A DNA stretch of 5,030 nucleotides from Porticoccaceae bacterium UBA1117 (GTDB lineage: Bacteria > Pseudomonadota > Gammaproteobacteria > Pseudomonadales > Porticoccaceae). Positions 1 through 5,030 of the stretch are shown here, in pieces; positions within the stretch are counted from its first letter, which is position 1, and the number at the start of each line of letters is the position of its first letter. Where the stretch lies: NCBI GenBank assembly GCA_002313335.1, contig DCBC01000063.1:931-5960 (forward strand), given 5' to 3'. The notes beneath the pieces were generated by a model, which had not been told where the DNA came from, ran no database searches, and was given only the letters and a program-made list of their open reading frames with translations. Position numbers and translations under genes: made by a program.

Positions 1-67
1 TTCAATAGGTACCTAAACTCTCCCACGTAATGTCAGCCCAATTAGACGTGTCCTAATGTGTGCATGC

Positions 68-1057
68 TTAACCTAAATGCTTGTTAAAAAGATCAGCGAT
101 TCGTTGAGGAACCCAGCTATTGCCGGCTGCATCTGTGATAAAACCACAGTGACCGCCATATTTTTGTTTGTCGATAATTAAATGTTCGCATGAGTCAATT
201 TTGTCTACGTCGGCCACTGGTAAAATAGGATCGTCTTCGGATGCAATTAGATAAGCTGGAATGGCTAATGCACCCAATCTATTGCCGGTTAAGCCATAGG
301 CCGAGAAGTAACTTTTGGCGTCAGGAAATGGCGTAAATTTAGGAATAAAGGTTTGATTGATATCATCTAGTGTCTTCACCTTTGCAAGGTCTTCAGCAAA
401 ATTCAACTCTGGGAAATAGCTTAATTTTTTTGAGATTGACCGTGTCCAGCGTTTAAAAAAGTACTTCTCATAGATAAATAAACCCTCGTTCATTGCGGTC
501 ATGGCATTGTTTGGGTCTACTGGAGGGCAAATTGCGATGGCTGCTTTTATATTTAGGGCCGGCCCTCGATCGGCCGCAATTCTCAATGTAAAATTCCCGC
601 CCAGAGAAAAACCAGCTAAAAAAACATTTTCATAGGGTCGGTTGGCACAGAATGCTTGTATTGCATCACCCACTTCCTCTATAAGTGTAGAGTTAAAAGC
701 CTCCGGATTTAAGTGATGACTATCCCCATGATCCCGCATGTTAAGTCGTAGCACATCAAACCCTTGGTTTAAGAGATAATAGGCTGTTGTAACCTGATAA
801 GCAGACTGACTTGAACCCTCCCAGCCATGAAGTAAAATAATAAGCTCAGCGTTCATTGTTTGAGACGTGCCGATAATAGCCTTGTCAAACTCTGCAGTAA
901 GTCGAACACCTGCCTCTGTGGTAATAACAAGCTTGTCAGAATTAAGTGTTTTAGTTATCTTTTTAGCGCGTATTTTTCTAGGCCCAACGCTGTTCATAAT
1001 ACTTTGTATATGAGCATTTTTTAAATAGGCTGGTGGAGTGAATCTTGTGGCGGACAT
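68..1057 (-). CDS. YheT-like alpha/beta-fold hydrolase
   Basis: A 329-residue cytoplasmic alpha/beta hydrolase with no signal peptide or membrane segment. The N-terminus (FTPPAYLKNAHIQS, residues 6-19) resembles the opening of the YheT/COG0429 group. HGWEGSS (77-83) is the oxyanion-side motif. NMRDHGDS (106-113) matches the conserved strand-turn segment that reads FRGCS in E. coli YheT. GFSLGG (149-154) is the nucleophile elbow with Ser151. The acid is in SEDDP (273-277) and the base is His303 in GGHCGF (301-306), so the triad is complete. The length is normal for the family (E. coli YheT is about 340 residues, from memory). The substrate is unknown; carboxylesterase activity is the usual family assumption. 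The MRDHGDSHHLN variant suggests a subgroup rather than a strict yheT orthologue, so no symbol is given. It is transcribed divergently from the next gene. The ATG has no good Shine-Dalgarno and I see no convincing promoter. Confidence 0.93.
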   Translation of the reverse strand: MSATRFTPPAYLKNAHIQSIMNSVGPRKIRAKKITKTLNSDKLVITTEAGVRLTAEFDKAIIGTSQTMNAELIILLHGWEGSSQSAYQVTTAYYLLNQGFDVLRLNMRDHGDSHHLNPEAFNSTLIEEVGDAIQAFCANRPYENVFLAGFSLGGNFTLRIAADRGPALNIKAAIAICPPVDPNNAMTAMNEGLFIYEKYFFKRWTRSISKKLSYFPELNFAEDLAKVKTLDDINQTFIPKFTPFPDAKSYFSAYGLTGNRLGALAIPAYLIASEDDPILPVADVDKIDSCEHLIIDKQKYGGHCGFITDAAGNSWVPQRIADLFNKHLG

Positions 1058-1081
1058 AGACTAGTTTTATTACCGTGATGA

Positions 1082-1121
1082 GTGACGTTTGAAATCCTAG
1101 GACAATGATAGCGGTGACGTT
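1082..1121. repeat. Direct repeat GTGACGTT x2 in divergent intergenic region
   Basis: GTGACGTT occurs at 1082-1089 and again at 1114-1121, on the same strand and 32 bp apart, which is about three helical turns. It lies between two divergent genes, just upstream of the hydrolase start. The spacing would suit a regulator bound to one DNA face, but an 8-mer pair can also arise by chance. No regulator is encoded nearby. The rest of the 1058-1298 gap is AT-rich, with a short GGTTTA repeat at 1187-1192 and 1195-1200, and no gene. Confidence 0.25.
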
Positions 1122-1247
1122 GACTTAACGCTATGCTTATTGATGTACGTGGATAGCTTTATGTGTGTTGGTAAAAAATTTATTTAGGTTTATGGGTTTA
1201 CTCCCTTATTAGTGGCGCAAAGAGTAGCTTTGATTACTTCCATAAAT

Positions 1248-1275
1248 TTGGCTGCCTACTTATAGTGTCTATAGT
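1248..1275 (+). promoter_or_regulatory. Possible sigma70 promoter for the exported-protein genes
   Basis: TTGGCT (1248-1253, 4 of 6 matches to the -35 consensus) is followed by a 16-nt spacer and TATAGT (1270-1275, 5 of 6 matches to the -10). Transcription would start near 1282, giving a leader of about 17 nt that just includes the GAGGAG ribosome-binding site. A second TATAGT at 1261-1266 lies nine bases upstream and lacks a plausible -35. This is assigned by eye only. Confidence 0.3.
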
Positions 1276-1298
1276 GATTAGGTTTTGAGGAGCTTTGT

Positions 1299-1754
1299 AT
1301 GAACAACAATGGTTTATTGCTCGTTTTGATATGTCTGTCAGGTTTCCATACAACAGGCTTTTCACAAACGGAGAGTGGAACTATTAACGATGCTGAAGAT
1401 CTTTCAACAACTACCTCAAGTGTGCTCGACAAGCTTGAGCAAATTGAAGAGGTAGATCCTAAAGAATGGGGTATCCGAAATGGATGCATATCTAGATCAA
1501 GAATTCGCAGTATTCGTTTTATAGATGATCAATCGGCCATCGTGAAAATGATGGGTAAAAAGAAAATTCTGTTAACCATGCGCAAAGAATGCAACGGCAT
1601 AGCGCGCGAGGGCTTTATTACGCGGGTCAACGGCAATAAGCTTTGCGCTAAATTTGATCGTTTCGAAGTTATTGACAGAGGGATGTCTTGCGCAATTGAG
1701 TCTTTTGAGCCCTATATTGAGCCGGTTACCGCAGAGGACAGTGTCGATAGATAA
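1299..1754 (+). CDS. Exported four-cysteine protein, DUF6491-like, function unknown
   Basis: A 151-residue protein. The ATG is fixed by a strong GAGGAG (1287-1292) six bases upstream. A hydrophobic N-terminus (about residues 5-18) followed by a polar Ser/Thr-rich stretch indicates a signal peptide, with cleavage likely near residue 22. The n-region is unusual in having no Lys or Arg. Cys12 is not in a lipobox, so it is probably not a lipoprotein. The mature part has Cys63, Cys98, Cys116 and Cys131, spaced like the DUF6491 pattern: an opening cysteine, then an RSIRFID strand (70-76), a KKKILLTM strand (87-94), ECNG (97-100), KLC (114-116), and CAIESFEP (131-138). This fold assignment is from memory of the family and is moderate. 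The four cysteines could form two periplasmic disulfides. The M23 peptidase gene starts 38 nt downstream, suggesting co-transcription. No biochemical role is known to me. Confidence 0.85.
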   Translation: MNNNGLLLVLICLSGFHTTGFSQTESGTINDAEDLSTTTSSVLDKLEQIEEVDPKEWGIRNGCISRSRIRSIRFIDDQSAIVKMMGKKKILLTMRKECNGIAREGFITRVNGNKLCAKFDRFEVIDRGMSCAIESFEPYIEPVTAEDSVDR

Positions 1755-1792
1755 TTTGGTTTAAGTTGCGAGTGAGAGGTTCATCTATTTAT

Positions 1793-2635
1793 ATGCTCAA
1801 ACATAACGTTTTCTCAGGTTACATTTGCGCTTTTCTTTTTTGTCTGTTTTTTGTGCGAGAGTCGGACGCTAAAGAGTTGCTGGATATTACTCCTGATTTA
1901 GAGCAGGGAGGTTTGGTGCGAGGTTCAGTCCCGCCTGGTTATCAAGTCAAATATGCGGGTCAGTCTCTGCAAATTTCTCCAGATGGAACATTTATTGTTG
2001 GTCTTGGTCGAGACGCGCCAAATTTATTGGTACTGACTGTAATTAACTCTGTCCATTCAAAAACGGATTATTCGTTTTCTGTCAAGAGCAGAGAATATAA
2101 GGTTCAGTCGGTGACAGGTGTTCCGCAGCGAACTGTAAATCCTAGCGACTCAGATGCCTTGAGAATTAGACAAGATTCAAGACTGGTAAAAGAGGCGCGC
2201 AGAGGGAGTTCTGGCAGTTTGGATTTCCTTGGTGGCTTCATAAAGCCGTTGGAGGGGCCCATTACCGGGGTGTATGGTAGTCAAAGAGTGTATAACGGTG
2301 TTCCCAAAAGCCCACACTATGGGGTCGATTATGCCGCATTGACCGGTGCTCTGGTATTTGCGCCAGCATCCGGTGAAATTACCTTGGCGCATCCTGATCT
2401 TTTTTACTCAGGTGGAACAATCATTATGGAGCATGGTTTTGGGCTTACCTCATCTTTCTTGCATCTTAGTGAAATTTTGGTGTCTGTTGGACAGCGCGTA
2501 GAGCAGGGCGATCCAATCGGGAAGGTTGGTTCTACGGGAAGAGCTACTGGCCCGCATCTTGATTGGCGAATGAATTGGTTAAACGTGCGTATTGATCCGC
2601 AATTAGTTATGGACACTCTACCGGGGACTCAATAG
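1793..2635 (+). CDS. Exported M23 (LytM-type) metallopeptidase family protein
   Basis: A 280-residue protein from ATG 1793. Residues 1-26 form a signal peptide (Lys3, hydrophobic core 6-21, cleavage after ESDA). TTG 1766 and GTG 1772 are in-frame alternatives that would put extra residues before the signal. GAGAGG (1774-1779) is 13 nt from the ATG, a long spacing, so the start is not certain. Residues 27-100 form a beta-rich domain with GLGRDAP (70-76) and SREYKVQ, as in a group of proteobacterial M23 proteins. The LytM domain spans about 150-275, with HYGVD (His175, Asp179) as the first zinc motif, FLHLS (His224), and GPHLDW (His255, Asp257). The usual third motif is HxH; here its second His is Asp. 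I recall PHLDWRMNW in related proteins, so this looks like a subfamily trait rather than an error. The expected role is peptide cross-link cleavage in periplasmic peptidoglycan, or regulation of an amidase if inactive. Confidence 0.9.
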   Translation: MLKHNVFSGYICAFLFCLFFVRESDAKELLDITPDLEQGGLVRGSVPPGYQVKYAGQSLQISPDGTFIVGLGRDAPNLLVLTVINSVHSKTDYSFSVKSREYKVQSVTGVPQRTVNPSDSDALRIRQDSRLVKEARRGSSGSLDFLGGFIKPLEGPITGVYGSQRVYNGVPKSPHYGVDYAALTGALVFAPASGEITLAHPDLFYSGGTIIMEHGFGLTSSFLHLSEILVSVGQRVEQGDPIGKVGSTGRATGPHLDWRMNWLNVRIDPQLVMDTLPGTQ

Positions 2636-2693
2636 GCATAAGTCTGTGTTTTGAAACAGATTACGGCTAAGCCGCCCCTAGTGTGGCGATTTG

Positions 2694-2713
2694 CATGTAC
2701 TTTGCGTACAATG
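2694..2713 (+). other. Small stem-loop upstream of the Trm112-like gene
   Basis: TGTAC (2696-2700) pairs with GTACA (2706-2710) across a five-base loop. Two further pairs (CA 2694-2695 with TG 2712-2713) form past a bulged A. There is no U-run after it, so it is not an intrinsic terminator. It overlaps TACAAT (2707-2712), a possible -10 box that lacks a good -35. The rest of the 2636-2739 gap shows only weak inverted repeats and no terminator for the M23 gene. Confidence 0.2.
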
Positions 2714-2739
2714 GAATCCCGGAAAAATGGATGATATCA

Positions 2740-2931
2740 GTGGATAAAGAACTCTTAAGTATCCTTGTGTGCCCTGTTAGTAAAGCGCCACTAGACTACG
2801 ATAATAAGCAACAGGAATTGATCTGTAAGGCCAGTGGTCTTGCTTACCCTATTCGTGAAGGAATCCCTGTGATGCTGGAATCTGAAGCGCGCCGTCTGCA
2901 CGCCGACGAAAAGCTCAAGAAACGGCCCTAA
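2740..2931 (+). CDS. Trm112/YcaR-family small protein
   Basis: A 63-residue protein from GTG 2740. The start gives [12 protein letters not shown], which aligns with the usual MD.+LLEILxCP opening of YcaR-like proteins (E. coli YcaR is 60 residues, from memory). ATG 2731 adds three residues and has a comparable ribosome-binding site (GGA 2721-2723), so the start is uncertain by nine bases. Key features are CPVSKAPL (11-18), ELIC (26-29), and the hallmark [18 protein letters not shown] (34-51). In eukaryotes and archaea, Trm112 is a zinc-binding activator of methyltransferases acting on tRNA, rRNA and release factor; the bacterial role is poorly defined. Of the expected zinc-type cysteines only Cys11 and Cys29 remain, with Ser14 replacing the second Cys of CPxC. 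It lies 27 nt upstream of the HIT gene, probably in one operon. The lpxK and kdsB neighbours of E. coli ycaR are absent here. Confidence 0.88.
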   Translation: MDKELLSILVCPVSKAPLDYDNKQQELICKASGLAYPIREGIPVMLESEARRLHADEKLKKRP

Positions 2932-2958
2932 ACTCTAAAAATATAAAAGGCGTTGTAA

Positions 2959-3327
2959 ATGTCAGAGATTATCCCGTCACTATTCACACGCATCATTAAT
3001 CGTGAAATTCCAGCTGAGATACTTTACGAGGATGAGTTGTGCATTGTTATTAATGACATTGCTCCTCAAGCGCCGGTGCACATGTTAGTTATTCCTAAGC
3101 AGGAGATAGCGCGACTGGTTGATGCGGCGCACTCGGATCAATCTATATTGGGGCATCTGCTACTAGTGGCTGGTGAGGTAGCTCGTCAATTTGGTGTTGA
3201 TGATGCTTTTCGGTTAGTCCTCAACAATGGCGCGGATGCTGGACAGACAGTTTTTCATTTGCATCTGCATATTTTAGCAGGTGTAAAAGGTAGTAAAGAA
3301 TTTACAGAAGCAGATATCGGTAGCTAG
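2959..3327 (+). CDS. Histidine-triad (HIT/HINT-type) nucleotide-binding protein
   Basis: A 122-residue cytoplasmic protein. The ATG is preceded by AAAGG (2946-2950) at eight bases. FTRIINREIPAEILYEDE (9-26) is the standard HINT opening, followed by INDIAPQAPVHMLVIPK (31-47), then GQTVFHLHLHILAG (95-108) with the triad His100, His102 and His104. By analogy to HINT1, His102 is the nucleophile that takes the AMP group. Family members hydrolyse purine phosphoramidates and aminoacyl-adenylates such as lysyl-AMP. The N-terminal zinc cysteines seen in some HIT proteins are absent. The C-terminus after the triad (AGVKGSKEFTEADIGS) lacks the GGR...WPPG tail common in the HINT branch. It sits between the Trm112-like gene and alaS (59 nt away), consistent with a translation-related operon. 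It resembles E. coli hinT, but orthology is not certain. Confidence 0.93.
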   Translation: MSEIIPSLFTRIINREIPAEILYEDELCIVINDIAPQAPVHMLVIPKQEIARLVDAAHSDQSILGHLLLVAGEVARQFGVDDAFRLVLNNGADAGQTVFHLHLHILAGVKGSKEFTEADIGS

Positions 3328-3357
3328 TGAATAGCTAGAAAGACTTTGTTAAAGACT
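3321..3357 (+). repeat. Two tandem short repeat pairs between HIT gene and alaS
   Basis: TAGCTAG occurs at 3321-3327 and 3332-3338, separated by TGAA; since TAGCTA is self-complementary, the pair can form a six-base-pair hairpin. Directly after it, AAAGACT occurs at 3339-3345 and 3351-3357, separated by TTGTT. The first copy of TAGCTAG carries the HIT stop codon, and a second stop (TGA) follows at once. The stretch lies 30 to 66 bases ahead of the alaS start. There is no U-run, so it is not a terminator; a regulatory function is only conjecture. Confidence 0.3.
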
Positions 3358-3386
3358 AATTTCGATTAAAAAGTGATGACCAAACA

Positions 3387-5030
3387 ATGATGAAAAGCGC
3401 CGATATAAGAGACGCCTTCCTTAAATATTTTGCTGACAAGCAGCATCGGGTAATGCCTAGCAGTAGTCTTGTCCCCGGTAATGACCCGACCCTGTTGTTT
3501 ACAAATGCCGGAATGGTGCAGTTTAAAGATGTGTTACTCGGGGCTGAGCACCGCGATTATAATCGCGCTGTGTCATCGCAGCGATGCGTGCGAGCCGGCG
3601 GCAAACATAATGATCTAGAGAATGTGGGCTACACCGCACGGCACCATACTTTTTTTGAAATGTTAGGCAACTTTAGTTTTGGTGATTATTTTAAACGTGA
3701 AGCGATTGGTTATGCCTGGGAATTTTTGACTAATGTGCTAGAGCTTCCTAAGGACCGGCTTTGGGTTACGGTCCATATTAGCGATGATGAAGCTGCAGAT
3801 ATTTGGATTAATGAGATTGGTATTGATCCAAGTCGGCTCTCTCGGCTGGATGAAGATAACTTCTGGCAGATGGGTGATACAGGTCCCTGCGGGCCCTGTA
3901 CAGAGATATTCTGGGATCACGGTGATCATATACCTGGAGGCCCGCCGGGTAGTCCAGATGATGATCTAGATCGATATATTGAGATCTGGAACTTGGTGTT
4001 TATGCAGTTTGAGCGTGACGCCGCGGGTACTATGACGCCACTGCCGAAGCCGTCAATAGATACAGGGATGGGCTTAGAGCGCATAGCTGCGGTTATGCAG
4101 GGCGTTCATAATAATTATGACATTGACCTATTTCAGCATTTGATCAAATCAGCCGCGGCTGTGACGGGTTGTCAAAACTTGAAGGAAAACTCACTTAAGG
4201 TCATTGCCGACCATATACGGTCATGCGCATTTTTAGTCATAGATGGTATCGAGCCTTCCAATGAGGGGCGAGGTTATGTTCTGCGTAGAATTATTCGTCG
4301 CGCTTTACGGCACGGCCATAGTTTGGGAGCAAAAGGGAGTTTCTTTTTTAAGTTAGTAGACTCTTTAGGTGAAGTAATGGGTGAAGCCTATCCTGCATTA
4401 CTTCAGCAGAGCGCCAACATTAGTAAGGTCATTAAAAAGGAAGAAGAGCAGTTTGCACGCACTCTCGACAAAGGGATGGGCGTGCTTGAAAGTGCGCTTA
4501 GTGACCTTGTGGGTTCAGAATTGCCGGGCAAACTGGTGTTTCAGCTTTATGATACCTATGGTTTCCCCACTGACTTAACCAATGACATTGCGCGGGAAAG
4601 AGGGTATAGCCTCGATATGAATGGCTATGAGACGTGCATGCAAGAGCAGCGAACAAGAGCTCGCGCGGCTAGCCAGTTCAGTATTGATTATACTGAGACT
4701 ATCCGTCTTGAAGGTTCTACTGACTTCTGTGGTTATGCGGTTACAGAGTTAAGCTCTGAGATTGTTGGGTTATATAGCGCCGGAGAGACCGTTGACACTG
4801 TCTCTGAGGGGGCGGATGTCGCGTTAATTTTGAATCAAACCGCATTTTATGCAGAATCTGGTGGTCAGGTTGGCGACAAGGGGTTGCTAACCAAAGGGTC
4901 AGCCGTTATTGCTATAAGTGATTGTCGTAAAGTTGGTAATCATCATCTTCATATTGGTCAGGTTTTGTCAGGCCAGTTTAATATTGGAGAGCGAGTAAAC
5001 GGGTCGGTCGATGAAGCTCAACGACACGCC
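3387..5030 (+). CDS. alaS: Alanyl-tRNA synthetase, N-terminal 548 codons (cut by window end)
   Basis: Cytoplasmic class II synthetase that charges tRNA-Ala. The reading frame is open from ATG 3387 to the last base, 548 codons with no frameshift, against about 875 in E. coli AlaRS. The catalytic domain holds [19 protein letters not shown] (25-43), [19 protein letters not shown] (64-82), [18 protein letters not shown] (85-102), [12 protein letters not shown] (164-175) and the class II motif 3 region [10 protein letters not shown] (225-234). The tRNA-recognition part includes [12 protein letters not shown] (272-283) and [20 protein letters not shown] (291-310). The editing domain has begun, with [13 protein letters not shown] (487-499); the HxxxH metal motif would follow a few residues after the cut. 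ATG 3390 is an equally possible start. The only ribosome-binding site is a weak AAGTGA-like stretch near 3371. The loop before [10 protein letters not shown] is about eight residues shorter than in E. coli (from memory). Confidence 0.98.
   Translation, partial: MMKSADIRDAFLKYFADKQHRVMPSSSLVPGNDPTLLFTNAGMVQFKDVLLGAEHRDYNRAVSSQRCVRAGGKHNDLENVGYTARHHTFFEMLGNFSFGDYFKREAIGYAWEFLTNVLELPKDRLWVTVHISDDEAADIWINEIGIDPSRLSRLDEDNFWQMGDTGPCGPCTEIFWDHGDHIPGGPPGSPDDDLDRYIEIWNLVFMQFERDAAGTMTPLPKPSIDTGMGLERIAAVMQGVHNNYDIDLFQHLIKSAAAVTGCQNLKENSLKVIADHIRSCAFLVIDGIEPSNEGRGYVLRRIIRRALRHGHSLGAKGSFFFKLVDSLGEVMGEAYPALLQQSANISKVIKKEEEQFARTLDKGMGVLESALSDLVGSELPGKLVFQLYDTYGFPTDLTNDIARERGYSLDMNGYETCMQEQRTRARAASQFSIDYTETIRLEGSTDFCGYAVTELSSEIVGLYSAGETVDTVSEGADVALILNQTAFYAESGGQVGDKGLLTKGSAVIAISDCRKVGNHHLHIGQVLSGQFNIGERVNGSVDEAQRHA

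Noticed and set aside
6..15. Ten-base palindrome TAGGTACCTA near the left edge
   Set aside because: It is a single short palindrome with no visible flanking gene start, so it cannot be told from chance. No gene can be supported in bases 1-67.
41..57. Possible terminator hairpin ATTAG...CTAAT downstream of the hydrolase
   Set aside because: The stem is only five base pairs with a mismatch, is not GC-rich, and no T-run follows it in the minus-strand direction.
1143..1187. 14-codon ORF starting ATG-TAC-GTG in the divergent region
   Set aside because: It has no ribosome-binding site and no recognisable leader-peptide features such as a run of one amino acid followed by a terminator.
1256..1489. 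77-residue minus-strand open frame opposite the exported four-cysteine gene
   Set aside because: It lies antisense to a gene with a strong ribosome-binding site and signal peptide; its Ser-rich translation matches no family I know.
2177..2616. Two minus-strand open frames (2177-2392 and 2404-2616) opposite the M23 gene
   Set aside because: Both are antisense shadows of a well-supported peptidase domain and have no recognisable protein features.
2651..2688. Candidate terminator or promoter elements between the M23 and Trm112-like genes (TTGAAA, GGCTAAGCC, CGCC...GGCG)
   Set aside because: The stems are four base pairs or less without a U-run, and no -10 lies at a proper distance from TTGAAA.
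3738..4578. Short open frames within alaS (3738-3929 minus, 3784-3969 plus, 4381-4578 plus)
   Set aside because: The alaS frame is continuous and highly conserved throughout, so these are out-of-frame shadows.

Overview
The window looks like ordinary chromosomal core sequence from a gammaproteobacterium. The base composition is moderately AT-leaning. The proteins resemble E. coli and Pseudomonas families (a YheT-like hydrolase, a YcaR/Trm112 protein, a HINT-type HIT protein, AlaRS). The lineage is inferred from protein resemblance only; no rRNA or other phylogenetic marker is present. There is no mobile element, CRISPR array, phage gene or tRNA.

Layout. On the minus strand at the left is an alpha/beta hydrolase of the YheT-like group (68-1057). 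A 241-bp divergent intergenic region follows (1058-1298). From there everything reads rightward: a small exported four-cysteine protein resembling DUF6491 (1299-1754); an exported M23/LytM-type metallopeptidase (1793-2635); a 104-nt gap; a small Trm112/YcaR-like protein (2740-2931); a histidine-triad nucleotide-binding protein (2959-3327); and the first 548 codons of alaS (from 3387), cut by the window end just before the editing-site HxxxH motif would be expected.

How the genes may work together. The two exported proteins are only 38 nt apart and probably form an envelope pair. The Trm112-like, HIT and AlaRS genes are closely spaced and all belong to families linked to translation or aminoacyl-adenylate chemistry, so they may share a transcript. 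These functional links are inferred from spacing and family knowledge. No complete intrinsic terminator is visible, and promoter calls are weak.

I did not find a convincing undescribed system. The points most worth checking are the H-to-D change in the M23 zinc/catalytic motif, the uncharacterised cysteine protein beside it, the HIT-alaS adjacency with paired short repeats between the genes, and the reduced cysteine set of the Trm112-like protein.
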